DNA of 64,000 nucleotides from Plumapathes pennacea (lineage: Eukaryota > Cnidaria > Anthozoa > Antipatharia > Myriopathidae): positions 13,321,274 to 13,385,273 of the forward strand of contig OZ038463.1 of the NCBI GenBank assembly GCA_964036295.1. Reading direction: 5' to 3'. This document shows, one piece after another, positions 38,400 through 53,000 of the stretch. Both the position numbers and the translations under genes were made by a program. Within the stretch, counting starts at the first letter, position 1. Each line of letters opens with the position of its first letter. The notes below the pieces were generated by a model that was not told the DNA's origin, made no database searches, and was given only the letters and a program-made list of their open reading frames with translations.

Positions 38400-40543
38400 G
38401 CTTAAATAGCGGAAAGGGTCACGTGAGGTTAACGTGGGGGGGGGGGGGGGGAGGGGTGAGATTATAACAAACACAGTAACTGTAGTGGAGGAGAGAGGGG
38501 AAATTTTTGAGGAGCACTTCTTGGCGTCAAAACGAAGCGTCTATTGTTGCTGCCTGGCAAACTATGGGTTTTTTCTTGCTATATTCGTCAGCGGTTAATG
38601 AAAAATAAGGCATAGTGCAAAAAGTCTATTTTCTGAAAGTTCCAAGAGTTTTGAAGTTTTTGGCAAATTTCACACTTCAAGAATCATTCCATAGCCGCAG
38701 TGTGGACGGAACGCGAAAACGCATCGATACAGGGTCCCGCGACATGTGCAACAGATTGGCGGACATAAAACACACACACTAAAAACGGCTCCACATTTTG
38801 ATAATTGTTAACCTAGTATTACCTACCTACGCCGTAAAACATGCATTCACCCCTGACAGCAATTTGACGAACCAGGGTGCGCCTGGAGCGAACATGAATA
38901 AAAGGGGCTGGGTCGAGGAAAGGCAATTTTGAGAAATAAAAGAAACTCAGTGTACAGAATTGTGAAAGCGGTGGATCGCATTCTCTCGTGCTGCCAAAGA
39001 GCAGAATATCGATAGACCGAGACACCGCCAAATAACAAAACATTCACGAGAAAATTGGTCTTATTATTTAGCGCAGATTGCATGCACGCTTTGATTGGTC
39101 AATTTACCGGTCCATAACCCATGGTAAGGCGAAATATGTCACACAATAAAATGTCTTATTGACCTCGTTTGCTTGCATGGTCCGAACGGTAAGTTATGGA
39201 ACCTGGGGCTCTTGCCGCGGCTGATGGTCCACGCTCGAACATAACGTGAGGAAAAAAAATCGGGACATAACTTACCGGACGGACCACGCGCTCGGTTAAT
39301 AAAACAGACACCAAGTTTTAAAGCTGCCGGTCAGACAGACACTGAAACCAATCACGAGAAAGTGCATATCAAAAGTAGTCGTTCAGTCAACTTTCAGAGC
39401 TGTAAGTGAAACGCACGCAAAACGATTATAAAAATCGAAGACAGGCTAATGATCTGGATTCATGATCCTCCGCTATTCAAGATCTTTTAATGTCTCCCGT
39501 GTTTAGCGACCGAACTTCGCCGTATGACCAATGTTGACAATCTTTTTCTCGTGATGTGGTTCTCTAATCCATACCCACGTTCCTTTATAATGTACAGCGA
39601 CTACAACACCACCACAACAACAGGTAGCTAAAACAGACATCGGTTCCTATTCTGACAGTTTGTCTAGCGTGGCATGACAAACTGAAAAAGACAACTTTAA
39701 ACGAATTTACGATTACGAAAACGTTACAAATATCATTAGTGTGAAATTAGAGCAAATTCTTTCTTCTCTTCTAGTTTGAGCAAATATGATCTGCTGGTCA
39801 GTGGCCATCGACGGAGTTCATAAAATTGTTAGTGCAGGAAATAAAAAAAAAAACTTTAAGAGTTTGGTGGGTTGAGAATCTTCCGTCTTCAGGCGAGCGC
39901 GGCAACGCGGAAATACGTTTTCGACCGTGCGATCACCGTACTTTCGAGTCAGCAGTCATTGCACACAACTGTATTCAATTCGCCCATTGCACGGTTGCCG
40001 CCATCTTGGATTTAAAGCGAGGCTAACTGACACGAAAATCGCCAAACATGAAACAAGAGAGTTTTCTATCGCCCCAAAGCACCTCGAGCATGTAAAGAGG
40101 AGATGCAACATGTTTCATCTGGGGAGTTACATGCACAAATTTCCAAGGTAACCTTCTAAGTTATGCCAGGAAAGCCTCGTTTTGAAGCTCGTGCCAGTTC
40201 CCGTGCAACTTAGGTATCAGTGATGGCGACAAACGCTGACCAACGAAAGTGACGTCAAGAACGTATTTCTGCGAACGTTGACCCTTTCACTGCTAAAGAC
40301 ATTTGACAAAAATTTGAAAAACTCCCAACTACCAGAGCTGTCACTATAGTAGTGCGACCACTCGAATGAAAGATCTCAATGAGTACATCTTAAAGGCTGT
40401 GTTTACGTTGCGATTGAGCGAACCTATTTCTAACGTTAACTTTAAACTAAATTGGACAGAGACATTTAGCAGTGCAAAGGTTAACGTTGAAGGTTGAACA
40501 AAAGACATTCAAGCATTCTGTACACGCGGGTCGTGATTCATTG
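38400..40543. other. Intergenic region between the kinase gene and GLG1
   Basis: Upstream region of the kinase gene (a G-run lies at 38439-38451) followed by the 3' flank of GLG1. I see no coding sequence here. Short frames near 38820-39080 and 39830-40150 lack any recognisable feature. Confidence 0.5.
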
Positions 40544-43500
40544 TTAGCGGTCCTTCATCTCCCTCTTGACTCTCTTGGATAGCCGTCCAAAAACAAGACC
40601 TCCAACAAAAATAAGCGCTAACACAGTGGCGAACACGATGAAGAAGTAGTTCTTGGAAGGCGAGTCGCTGATTGCCAAGGCGATCTGTCCGAGGGACTCC
40701 ATAGGTGCGACCTAAAAAGTTGTTTTGAAAGAGAAGCGCTTTGCATTTAACCTATTTTTACTACGTATGTGAGCAAGACAAAATCAAAGAAATATCAAGA
40801 GCCATAAGAAAGGATAGTTTCTCACAAACGAGCAGTATTCCATAACTAAGCTTGAAATATTTCCGCAGTTCGATTACACAGATACACGAGGCAGTTCACA
40901 AGTTACGTGGTCAAGGATGCCCATACAAGTGGACAGACAAACACGCACAAATAGAACATAAAATAAACGCACGGACGGAAACAAACAGAGACAGCACGCG
41001 CACGGACGGAAACAAACAGAAACAGCACGCGCACGGACACAAACAGACAGCACGCGCACGGACACAAACAAACAGAGACAGCACGCGCACGGACGAAAAA
41101 GAGCAGAAACAAGCACACGCACGTACGGAAAAAAAAACAGAAACAAGCACGCGCATGGACACAAACAAACAGGAACAAGCACGCGCACGGGCACGGACAG
41201 AAATAAACAAAAACGAACATGCGCACGCACGGAAATATGTAGACAACACACAACACATGCACAAACAGCCAGCGTGCTAAACCATATCATGGGAACCTCG
41301 CCAGTAAGGAACCGTTGCCTCACCTTCGCTGCAACTTGCCACATTTTCATACGAGAATCCAAGTGAATATAGCACTCCTTGTCAAGTTTTTGTCCCTGAG
41401 AAGCCTTCTTATGCACATCGAGTAAACATCTGATAACTGAAAGAATAAAGAGACTTATATCATAAACATTTAATTATTCATACTCTGATTTCGAAGCGTT
41501 TGAAAACGCTGGTCTCAAAGCAGAACTGAAACCTCGTGGTTTGGATAAAAACACTTGCTGGCATTTTAGCTAGTAAAATCACATCAGCAAGAGTAATGCA
41601 TCAGATGACAACTTCCATCTTTTGCTCCCACATTCAATGCAGTAACCTCGCTCACACTGGAGAGTTTAAGCAAACATTAAACCTCAAACCGCAAGAAGTC
41701 ACACGTCACGTCTGTGTATTTCTGTTATGTTTTCAACACCAGGAAGCATTCCTTAGGTAAGTCAAATACTGCAGCAATACGCTCCTGTTATCTCAGAATC
41801 TGCTACCTTTAAAAAACGGGACGTGTAAGTTAGATCATGTGAATTTTGCGGTTTGCGGGCTGCAGAATACGGCAATCTTAAACTGCCTACTGTCTCGATC
41901 ATTCTTCGGAAAAAAGTATGCGTTTGTACATACGAATGGTCCTTATTTACACTAGCGTACGAAATGCATGTCAAAACCTGAATCAAGCAACAGTCGGCTT
42001 ACCCTGGCCATGGCCGAAAGGAATGTCAACACAGTGTCGGCGGATGTCTAAAGCGCAGGCTTTAAACAAGAGCGGGTCCGCTTTCACGTCCGTGCGGCCT
42101 TCGCGCATGGTACGAGCAACTTCCTAACAGGGAAAATGAACAAATACGTCTCAAGGTGTTGATTTTGTCGAAAAGAAAACTGGAAAGAAACAATAAAGGA
42201 TAAGCCAATCAAATATAATATAAAATAAAACAGAACCTATTTTATGACAACAAATAAGTGAACTCGAGAGGACGGCAAGTGTCACGTGTTCTTGTAATGC
42301 ACAACAGGTGATGACGATGATGATGATGATGATTTAGCATTATATATAGCGCAAATTTCGTGTGTGTATATAAAATGCACTTTTACAATAATCTCTGAAT
42401 TAGTGATATGGTGGTGCAGGATAGTGTGATAGAAGTGTGAGTTCTTCATACTGGGTTAGTGAAGAAATGAGAGATTATAGGTCAACGGCTTAACGTTCGC
42501 ACCCAAGGACGAAGGGTAGCTCAGACAAAAACATAGTCCTTCCCACGTACGGCGCCGGCAGGATCAGATCCCCGAGCCGGGAATCGAACCCGGCGTGCTA
42601 ACCGCTGGTCATCTGAACACCCATCAAGGGAAGATAAGGGACGACGCTGAACAGTGTGAATATAACAACTTACTATGCGACATTCCTTGTTGTCTAGTTC
42701 TCCAATCTTGTTCCTCAGACACTCCTCCACCCTTCCGTGTCCTGGTTCAATGTCGTGACACCTCTTATTTATCTACGGGAAAAAATAGTGTGTTTGCATG
42801 CCTTAGAAGTTCAACGGCTACTTGTAAATGGAAAAGAGGGGTTGAGGAACACAAGCTCCATAGCTTAACCCTTTCACTCCTGAGAGTGATCAACTTCAAT
42901 TTTCTCCGTCAGTCTTTCACCAGAGATATGTGATACAGTGTGGAGAAGTTACTGCTTGATAGTTCAATCAGATGAATGCTGATTGACCTATCAATTCTCA
43001 CTATATCACTCATACATTTTCTTCTTGAATGGTTAGGAGAATTTGTATTTTGAGCTCAGGAGTGAAAGGGTTAAAAAAGTCATTTCAACCACACTCCTTT
43101 GCGAAAGCCGAAATCCTCCACTTTTAGGGACTCCAAAATCTGCAGCAAAAGTGCCTGTTGTATCTGTTTCGAAACGAAACCTTTTTTAGGAATATTGTTT
43201 TACTCGCTTGTCCATTTTACTGCAGATGAAGCTCGTTTTAATAAGAAAGGTTTCGCACTCGTCATTTTAATTCTTAACTCAAAATACAAATTCTTGAAAC
43301 CACTCAAGAAAATGTACGAGTGATGTAGATAGAATTCGTACCTGAATCAGTACGGTAGCAAAGACCACGTTCTTTACAAAGTGTGAATTTCTCCACTTAG
43401 AAATTGAAAGGGGAAATTGAAGTTGATCACTCAAAGTGGTGAAAGGATTAATGCAGTAAAGCTATAAATTAGGATTTGTTAGGTCTGTTTCTGTTCAATT

Positions 43501-46500
43501 TTGAGAGTTGTTTCCCCAGGTACAAACGAAAACACAAGCGAACAAAGCATTATGGGAGTTGCTCTTATGCATTTTCGTTGGCCGTTCATTTTTGAAGTTA
43601 TTTGCAATATGCAAATAGCTTCTATGTCGGCGGTTTAGACTAACAGCCGTTCGGCGCATCTCACTAGGTCAATAAAATGTTCCCCCTCTAGGTGGCAAAA
43701 ACTATTGAGAAGGGAGGGGCATGAAGTGTTATCCATATAAAAGCCGCCGTGGTACAGATCCTGTGAGAAAGTTTGCCTTTTATTATCTACTTAACACAAA
43801 GAATGCACAGAGAGATTTCCAGTAAAGGGTTTCCGTGCTAATGTTATAACTTGGCGACAGAATGTCAGAAGCTAAATTACCTCTCCAGGGAGGGGTTTTC
43901 TAAATATAATTGGATCTCTCGCACGTGGAGAATCAAGGCACTATTTAATGGCGGCTGTGAGTGTTGCCGATTCTTTGGTTGTATGTGGAAATCTGCTCCC
44001 CCTTCAGCCCCTGGCTGACATATCCGTAGTATCTGGCAAACACAGATTCACATTTAGAGCGACATTTCTGGACACATTTGCGAATATACGCTCCGCTCAC
44101 AAAAGAAGGAGCACAGCTGTATGGTGTGACCATGACATATGTTTTGGCAAAGGTAAAAGCTTATTCCGAGTTTTTTGCGTTCGCTATGTTTGTTGACACA
44201 TGATTTCATGCCATAATTGCAGATGAAGATCGACTGTGGTATGTCTGAGTTGTTTGTTTATAAAATTTTCTCGAGCGGATTCTGTCGCTAATGAAAAATC
44301 GACAGGAAATTTTACTGTGAATCCTTTTCACCACCGTTCGAATAGCACGAGAAACAGGTTTGTTCGGCTGGAGTGTGTTACGTTAATAGGAAACTATTAT
44401 AACGAGTCAAAAACTGGCTTACCTCACAGAAATTTACAGAACGACTAGAAATATTTTGGCAAGCTATACTTTCCTCCTTTTATGTCGATCAGCTCAAAAT
44501 AATTATAATAAACTGTCATGTTTGTGCATTTGTGTTTGGTCATGCATAGTACGTAGCTGGCATAGTAGAACATAGTGTAAAACCCCGATCAAACGGTGAT
44601 AATATTCGATGATAGTTCGAACTCTCATCCCCGTTTTAACACGAACTACCATGCACCATCATAGACTATGATCAACTAGCAAATAGCTTCACGTACGCTT
44701 TGCGGATCTATGTTTTTCACTTGGTCCCAGGCCTACCTCCTCTTTGCACACTTTCTTCAGCCTGGCGTCCAGTCTGTAATCTTTCGCCGCTGACTCCATA
44801 AGCTTTCTTACTGGATCAGCACACTCGTCTGTAAGTTCCTACGAAATACAATACGACGACCGGTCAAGTTAAGTTAACAAAAATTGGAACCGTATCTGTA
44901 AATGGGAAAACAACGCGTAAATTCAATTTTTAAAAAGCAATAGGTCGGTATGTAAAAGGGTAGAATTCTCAAGTGGTAATGCATCGATCAATTCCACCTT
45001 TGTTGCTCCGGGGACGGGAATTGCACGAGAACCGTAAAAACTTACTAGGAAAAGAGTGGGAGAAAAGTGAAATTGCCAATTTCTCCTTGCCCGGGGATGG
45101 GGAATTTGTATCCACAAATGAAAAGTCCCCGGGGTCGGCCCGTGGGGGAGACGGTAACAGTTAGAATTGATCGATACATAAGGTGGTCGCTTAAGGGAAG
45201 TAATCGCTCAGGGAGGTTCTACTGCATCAACATTGCCCAAAGCCACACCGTAAAAACATTAAGACAATGTTTATCACACCGTGAAATGTTTCTTCAAGCA
45301 CGAAATCACTTTTCCAAAGTCTCCGTGTTCCACGTTGCCGCAGAACTTCGGAATATCACGATGACACGCCACTACCATCAAGGGGTTAAGCATAATGTCT
45401 GAAGACGATAAAATAACACATTGACAATTAACGACAGAGCAGGAAAATTCAATGAATAATCTAGTCCTCTAGAGAACATAAAGCTCCAAGCTCCACCAGT
45501 GCCGTATTCTGTAGCTCCCTGGACTATTTGATCTCTGATAGCATATTTATGATTGAAGTGAAAACTGATTGTTCTGTCAGGTTCCATCGAAGCAAGCTAC
45601 CGTGTATCAAATTCTCCAACGTGTACTATGAATCGACTAGGGGCCGATGTGTGAAAGCTAGACGCCGTAAAAGAAATTGAAGCTGACATTTCAAGCGCTT
45701 TACAATTAAGTTTGCTTTGTTAAAAAAGTTTGCTTTGGCTTGCGCTAAAAACGTCAGCTTTAAATTCTTTCACGGCGTCTGGCTTTCACACATCGATCCT
45801 TGGTCGATTCTTTATACACGTTATTCTCTACGCCGACGAAGTCAAAATCTAATTCTCTTTGACACTACTTTTCCAGTGCATCCTCAACACATTACCTTCA
45901 GACTGGATTATCTGTCTCTTCACTATAATATCGTAGCAACTGAGAAATGAAAATAGGAAAGGTTACGCAAATTACGGTGGACCACACTATATGCAAAAAA
46001 AAAAAAAAAAAAAATTCTATTGCAAACAAAAAACTTTCTTCTGAAAGAAAATATTTTTTCCAAAAACAAAATACTTTTTTCTGGAACAAACTTATTTTGT
46101 CTAAAACAAAGTAGGAGAAGACGAGAGACCTCTTCCCATCTTTCCTCAAGCGCCTCCTCACCACAAGAACCGATGCGCGACTGGGGATGAGACAGTAACT
46201 TCTCTGCTACGTTGCTTAATCGCGTATATTAATATTATTAATAAATATATTAACAAAAAGAAAGTTCACCCCTTTTCCATCTCGGGTTTGTTTTTATTCG
46301 ACTTCAGACACTGCAGGATCTCGTCCGGTGGAGAGTCTTTACAGAAGAACTACAAACCAGAAGATAAAAAGAAATCAGTTCGAAGGTAAAAGGTAAAAAC
46401 AACCCTAAAACACAACTAGATTGCTTCCAGACATGCCATGTCAAGTTCCAGGTTCACAATAAAGATTCTACCAACCGCTAAAGAAGAGAATGTGTGAATG

Positions 46501-49500
46501 ATGTAGTGAGAATTACCAGCTTATTCAGCTTCCATCTGAGCAAGCTATCAAACAACAAGTTCTCCAAAAATATTTGATCTCTGACCAGAGAAATCGAACT
46601 CGACCACTTCTGGGAGGGAAAGGGTTACATTTAAGAAAAATATTCGCAACGTTTCGTTTGTACAGTCTCACAACACGCTTTGTGAATATGGCCCTAGATT
46701 CTTATCCTTTGTGATGGCATGAAGATTGTCTGTATCGACCTAGTATTGATGCGGATAAGCTTAACGCCGTAAGAGAGGTTTTAGGCTGACACGCTTCGAG
46801 CGCTAGCCCTCGTCGAAGCCAGACCGAATGCTTTCCGATCTCGTGCCGACACAAATCGAAAGTATGTCATCTTGACAAAAAATTGAAAAAAGAAATTTCA
46901 TAACTCCGTAAATAAAGCCCACATTTCTATGAAAGTTTGAAATTAAGAGTTTTACACGAAAGCCTCACGCTCAAATGAGCAAAATTACCCAGCGTCCGAA
47001 CACAACCCGAACCAGCAGCGACTGCAAGCCGAACACTCGAGACCTAAGCACCCAGTGTCCGAAAAAAGTCGCTTTTGGTTTTTGGTTTGCATTTGTCCTT
47101 TTAAAAAACCTCTCTTGTGGCGTTAAGTTCATCCGCATCAACATTAGGCTGATTCATCACGTGTTATATCTCCACGCCACGCAGATTAAAATTGTAGTTC
47201 TCACAGGGAGTATAATCCACTGTATGAAAGTTGACTGACCTTGATCATCCTCTTGCAGACCTTTACCAGCCTGTAGTCCATGTCTGGGTGCTTCACCTCC
47301 TCTTCCTAAACAAATTACAAAAAAACTCACAAACTATACACCAAAATCACCAATTATCTCCGTCAAAATTTCTTGGGATACACTGGCTGATAATCGGTGT
47401 AAAAACTGCTATATCCCAAATACCACCGCCTCTATACACTCCCCTCCCCTCACAAACAACATTGCATGAAGGGCACAAACTCAACTTTGAAAGGAAGCGG
47501 GGCTTTTGGGAAGCACTCATTTCTGTGGCAAATAGCTTGAACCAAAGGAGCGTGAACAGTACGTTAGTTGTGATCGTCCTGCTAAGAGTAGCCTCCAGGA
47601 AGACTGTTATTGTCGACTGACGTTTCAACAACAACAGCCTTCCTGGAGACTAGTTTCACCCGGACGCGGATCACAACCAACGTACTAAGGTCGTGTAGCC
47701 ATGACTGAAGACGACAAAAAATAAAGATACAAAGATACAAACCACGTTTATTGGGCCCAGCCTCACGATACTAAATCATACCTCTCGCTTGAAGAGCATT
47801 TTGTAACATTCCTTGCTGATCTCGTGTCTCTTTTCCTTAAGACATTCATACACCTGCAGAATACAAGACATCAGCTGTGCACTGCTCACTTCAGGTTGAA
47901 GTTCTAACTGCAAGTTCACTTCAAAACCGAGACCTAACCACCCAGCATTCGAGCACAACCCGAATTAGCAGCGACTGCAAGCCGAACACACGAGAACTAA
48001 CCACTTAGCCTCCAAACATAACCCGGATCAGCGCCCAAAATTGAAAAGACGAAAATCCACTCTTCGGCACACCATCGTTTCGTGTCGTGTTTGGCTTGCA
48101 GTCGGATCCTAACGGAAAAGACAAACAGTGAAAACTGACCTTGGCAGAGCCAGGAGTGACGTTGGGACAGAATCGTTTGACGTCAGTTTTACACTCGCCA
48201 TATGTTTCCGGATCAAACTTGATGTTTTCGGCCTAAAAATAAAAACAGCAGCAGCAACAAAAACAATATTAGTAATAATATTAATGATAATAATAACGTA
48301 CATTATTTTCGTGAAAAGCAACATAGCTCAAATAAATGGGTTTCCTGGCTACCAAGATCTGCATCCTAATTTCAATCAAAACTAAAACATTGATAGTCTG
48401 ACCAACTCGAACTCCACACTGAACTACATGCACACCTGACCATATATTAAACGAAGAAGTCTGACGCTAAAAAAACCATCTCCATAATATAATACAACGT
48501 AACATAATATAACCTAATCTAACCTAAATCAACTTTAAAATCACAAATTTTGCTTAAAGGTGGTGTTACACTGGTCGATTTGCAACGACGCTTTGCAACG
48601 CCGATTTGCTCCAAACTCACGCAACGGTGTTGCAAGTTTTTGAATCGCTTTCAAAAACTTGCAACGCGTTGCAGCACTGCAAACATCGCGAAAAATCGTT
48701 CGCCATGCCGTGTTACGCCTCAACGTTTTTTAGCGCAACATCGCATCGTTGCAAATCGTCGTTGCAAATCGACCAGTGTAACACCACCTTAACGAGGTCA
48801 CAACATCTTGCTACAAAGATCCCCCAACGCGCGATGATCCAGCTGTTTTACAGGTATGTCATACAGTGTATAAGCACAACTGGTGCTTGCTGTAAAATCA
48901 ACTAAAGCACGTACGTATCCAGCCTTTCATCTCAAACACACCTCTTGGAACTTCTCGATCTTGAGTTGTTTGCGGCATCTTTCAGAAATCTGGTGGTCCT
49001 CTTCATTCAGAACCGAATCGCGCACCTTTTCACTCAAACACTTCAGGATGTCATGTCTGTCAAATTACACATCAGGAATAAATAGGCACGACCTCGGACA
49101 AGTTGCTAAAAAAGTTGTATGAAGGATTATATAGATCGAGTGAAAAAGTGAAAAAGTTAACCCTTTCGCTCCCAAGAGTGATGAAGTTCAAGTTTCTCCT
49201 TCAGTTTCGGCAGCACAAATACATCATACAGTAAGGAGAACTTGGCTTTTGATATCTGATCAAACTATCAGTTCTCACTACATCACTCATACAATTTCCT
49301 CTTTAAAGGTTGGGAAAATCTGTAGTTTGAGCTTGGGAGTGAAAGGGTTATAGCAATCACACGATTACGTTCGGTAGTCATTCGAAACCAGCTCTCATCT
49401 ATACGCACCTGTTTATAAAAAAACGTTGATAACTTCGCTATAAACCAAGAACAAGACCGAGAGGCCTCATGGGATATACAATATTACAAGATGCCCCGGT

Positions 49501-49981
49501 GGAGAGCAAGTTGGTTTTGTCGATATTCTAGTTCGCTTCTTCGAGCTGTAATATCCCATCAGATCACGCCCTTTAAATTTTTATGTATATGTATAAAGGT
49601 TTGCAAGAGCGTAGTTCCAACCACGCACCCAGTGTACGCGTGTGCGTGTGTGTCTGAGCGCGTGGGCGTGCGTGTGCGAACGAGTGCGCGTGATCGCGTG
49701 GGCGTGCGTGTTCGTGTGAATATGACTGTGTACCGTTTCTGCGAATTCCACTACCTGCATTTATGAGGTTTTCGATCTGCTGGAATTAAATATTTTAAAT
49801 GGCAACAATAGCAATGAGTTGCAATAATCACCGAGTGCCGGTTCACATTTTGCCGTGATACTTCAACAGTCAACTTACTTTTTTCGGGATCTTCCCTGGC
49901 AGTGCATCTCCACGTCGTCTCTACAGGCCTTCTTAAACTTGTCTGAGAATTTAAAATCCTTCATTTCAGTCTGAAAAACAA

Positions 49982-50014
<33 letters not shown>

Positions 50015-53000
50015 AACCGTACGCCACATTTTTAGTCGTGCCCACTCCATGAGCCACGGTGACCGAGTGGCTTAGCATGTCGACGTTTCACTAATGCGGC
50101 CCGAGTTTGATTCCTCTGGATAAGAAGAAGGACTGTTCTCCTGTACGAGTCAACCCTCCGTCCTCCGGTGGGGAGGTTAAGCCGTTGACCTGGTTTCTCA
50201 ACCCTCACTAACCCAATACGAGGGACTTCAGAGAACCCCGACACTTCTCGAAAAAGAGTAGGGAAATCTCCTCGTTGCTGTGAGCTGTCCTTATCTATCA
50301 CTTATCATACATACATAAATTCATTCGCTATCCCACCCTCATCCTGTCTCCCCTTCCTCACCCGTCTCCCCTTCATGACCCTGTCTCCCCTGCCTCCCCT
50401 CCCTGCCTCTCTTAAACTCACCAGCTGCCAGTGCTCAATCGCGGCGTGACACTTTTCGTTCATCTCTGCGTCATTTTTGTTCTCGATCAAACACGGCAAG
50501 ACATCCTCTGCAGTTCCTGATTTCACGGCCTCCTTTTAAAGGAAAGGGAACAGCAGGGCTGTCAGACGATGTGTACATGTTAAGTGCATGCACATAAACA
50601 GTCCAAACTCCCCTTTGCGAAACGGATTTAGATTAGCAACCATGTGTGTACAACTTATTGCCAAACTATCATGTGCCACACTGCAGAATGTACACGTTAA
50701 TTCAGCACAATCGTCCAAAACAAGGGTACATTTTGAGCTACATACTTCCAAACCCATGTTATATAGACAACCCTAATAAATTCTCTCATCGCCTCCCCTC
50801 CCTCTAATATAATTTTACTGAAGGTGTCCACCAACTTAAGAGCATATGCTCCCCACAACCTAAGTGGTCCCTTTTCGAGCCTCGGATATAAAAATGGGTA
50901 TAAAAAAAAAACGGCTTTTGCAAGAACGGCTGGTGAAAAGAAAATCGTACTGCATTTCATACGGGTTCTAAGACTCGTGCCTCGATTGAGGTCCTATATG
51001 GTAAGTTTCGCGTTGTCGGGGGTGGCAGAGGGGGAGGGGAGATGCTTACTATACGGTAGGATGGTATAAAAGTCTGGGCGGAGCTCTGCCCGTCCGTTCT
51101 ATCTACCCCCACCTACCCCACCCCTCCTCGCCATAAAGTTCGACCCAACTCCAACACTAACCCCAACCACAAAGATTGCTCTAGGATTACAGTGTAGGTT
51201 AGGGGATACTTTGGTGGATGTTATTCTGTGCTTTTAACCTAGAATCCTAAGTTGAAAGACTTAATCTTAACTGACCTGACAGAACTTTGATACCATCCCT
51301 GAGCAGGCGTGAACAAGCTTGCGATCCAGTTCATAATCCTGTTGAGAGCGGAATACAAACCCGTGAGCAAGCACATGCGGTTCACGTGCAGTTCACGTGG
51401 CATGAGTCACTTGAAACGTTAAAAGACCTTACAGTGTGGAATGGCTCACGAAACAGTCTCCTATCAGATGGTAACCTGCGATCAGAGCCACCTTTCCCTC
51501 CCCCGTGGCGAAAAACACGAAAAATATAATTGGCTGTGAGAGACAGGGGTTATACTTTTCGTGTTTTTCGCCACCGGGGAGGAAAAGGAGGGCCTGATCG
51601 CAGGTTTATCAGACGGAAAGAGCATGAATTAAAATAAAACGCAGCTCACGGTCACGCCGCAGCCGGATTACTCACCTCTCCTTCCTCCTCCGTGAAATTG
51701 CCAATAGCTATTTTGCAGTCATCTGCCAATTGTTCGTAATGTTCTTGTAAGCATTCAATTTCCTACAACAAGAACAGAAATACGAACGTTAACCCTTTCA
51801 CTCCCAAGTTCAAAATGCATATTCTCCCAACCTTTTAAGAGGAAAATGTATGAATGATGTAGTGAGAATTGATAGTTTAATCAGCTATCATCTGAGCAAG
51901 GTCAAAAGCCAAGCTCTCCTTACCATATGATATATCTCTGGTGAGAAACTGAAGGAGAAAATCGAAGTTGATCACTACTGGGAGTAGAAGGGTCAATACG
52001 AGGTCCTGATAACATACTAACGGAAAAAGTAACTGTGCTGGGCCCGATTGTTCGAAGCAAGGTTTAGCTAACCCCGGATTAAGTCTAAACTTTGTTGTCA
52101 TTTTTAAGCCTAAAAACAAAAGCGTTTGGTCACAAAAGGACTCCGTCGCTATGTTTTGAGCAACAACAAACTTTTTAACTAGTCTATGATTAAAACTCTG
52201 CAGTTTCTTAGCCACAAACAAGAGAGAAAGAATTTGGTTAACCTTGGGTTAGCTTAACCGGGCTTTGAACAACCCAGCCCAGGTCTGAAATGTCCGATAG
52301 AAAATGTACTCAAATAAGGATTTCTCTACAAATTCAATTGATAAACAGGATCAGTGTCAGATCCTTATTTAACAATCCTAAAACTATTATACTGTTGAGA
52401 TTTTTGAAACAAATATTCTATCGGACACTTCAGAGCTGCACAGTTGCTTTTCCCGCCAGTAAAGATAAGTGATGCTCCGTCATTACTAAACTTATTCTTT
52501 CTTGGCTTAGTTCTATAATGTGTTAAACTTAAGCAGAAAACGTTTGATACGAAACCTAGAAGAACTCCCCTCAACCCACACCCCCATCCCCCCCCCCCCC
52601 CCCTCTTTCACTCGTTCCGCACAACGTAGCCTTGGCAGTGCACAAAATAAACACTGCAGGGGGGGGGGGGGGGGATAGGTATAAATGATAACACTTTATG
52701 AAAAAAGGGTAAGTGCCCCACCACATTTGAAAAGTATCGCATATTTTAACGTGCAAGCAGTTTATCGCCATGTGCTTAGCTTCTCGACAGAGTTTATGCT
52801 GGATACTCCTATAAGTTCCTACTGTGGAACGTATTCCTTTTTAGTGTATTGTAGATAATGTTGTTGGTAATGTTGTTTGAAGCACTTTGGCTGAAACTCG
52901 TGACACTGAATTGTGAAGTGTCCGCCATCTTACCTCGCCTTTCTCCAACTTCGTGCTGCAAAACTTCCCCAGATCTGGGATGCACCTCTCCTGAACCTCT

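Noticed and set aside
40852-41416. Long open frames of 117-180 residues rich in Cys/Val/Arg or Arg/Thr
   Set aside because: They run through the CACGCGCACGG minisatellite and partly shadow GLG1 exon 25.
42540-42625. True tRNA gene
   Set aside because: Only a B-box and partial A-box are present, without a foldable acceptor stem; SINE head.
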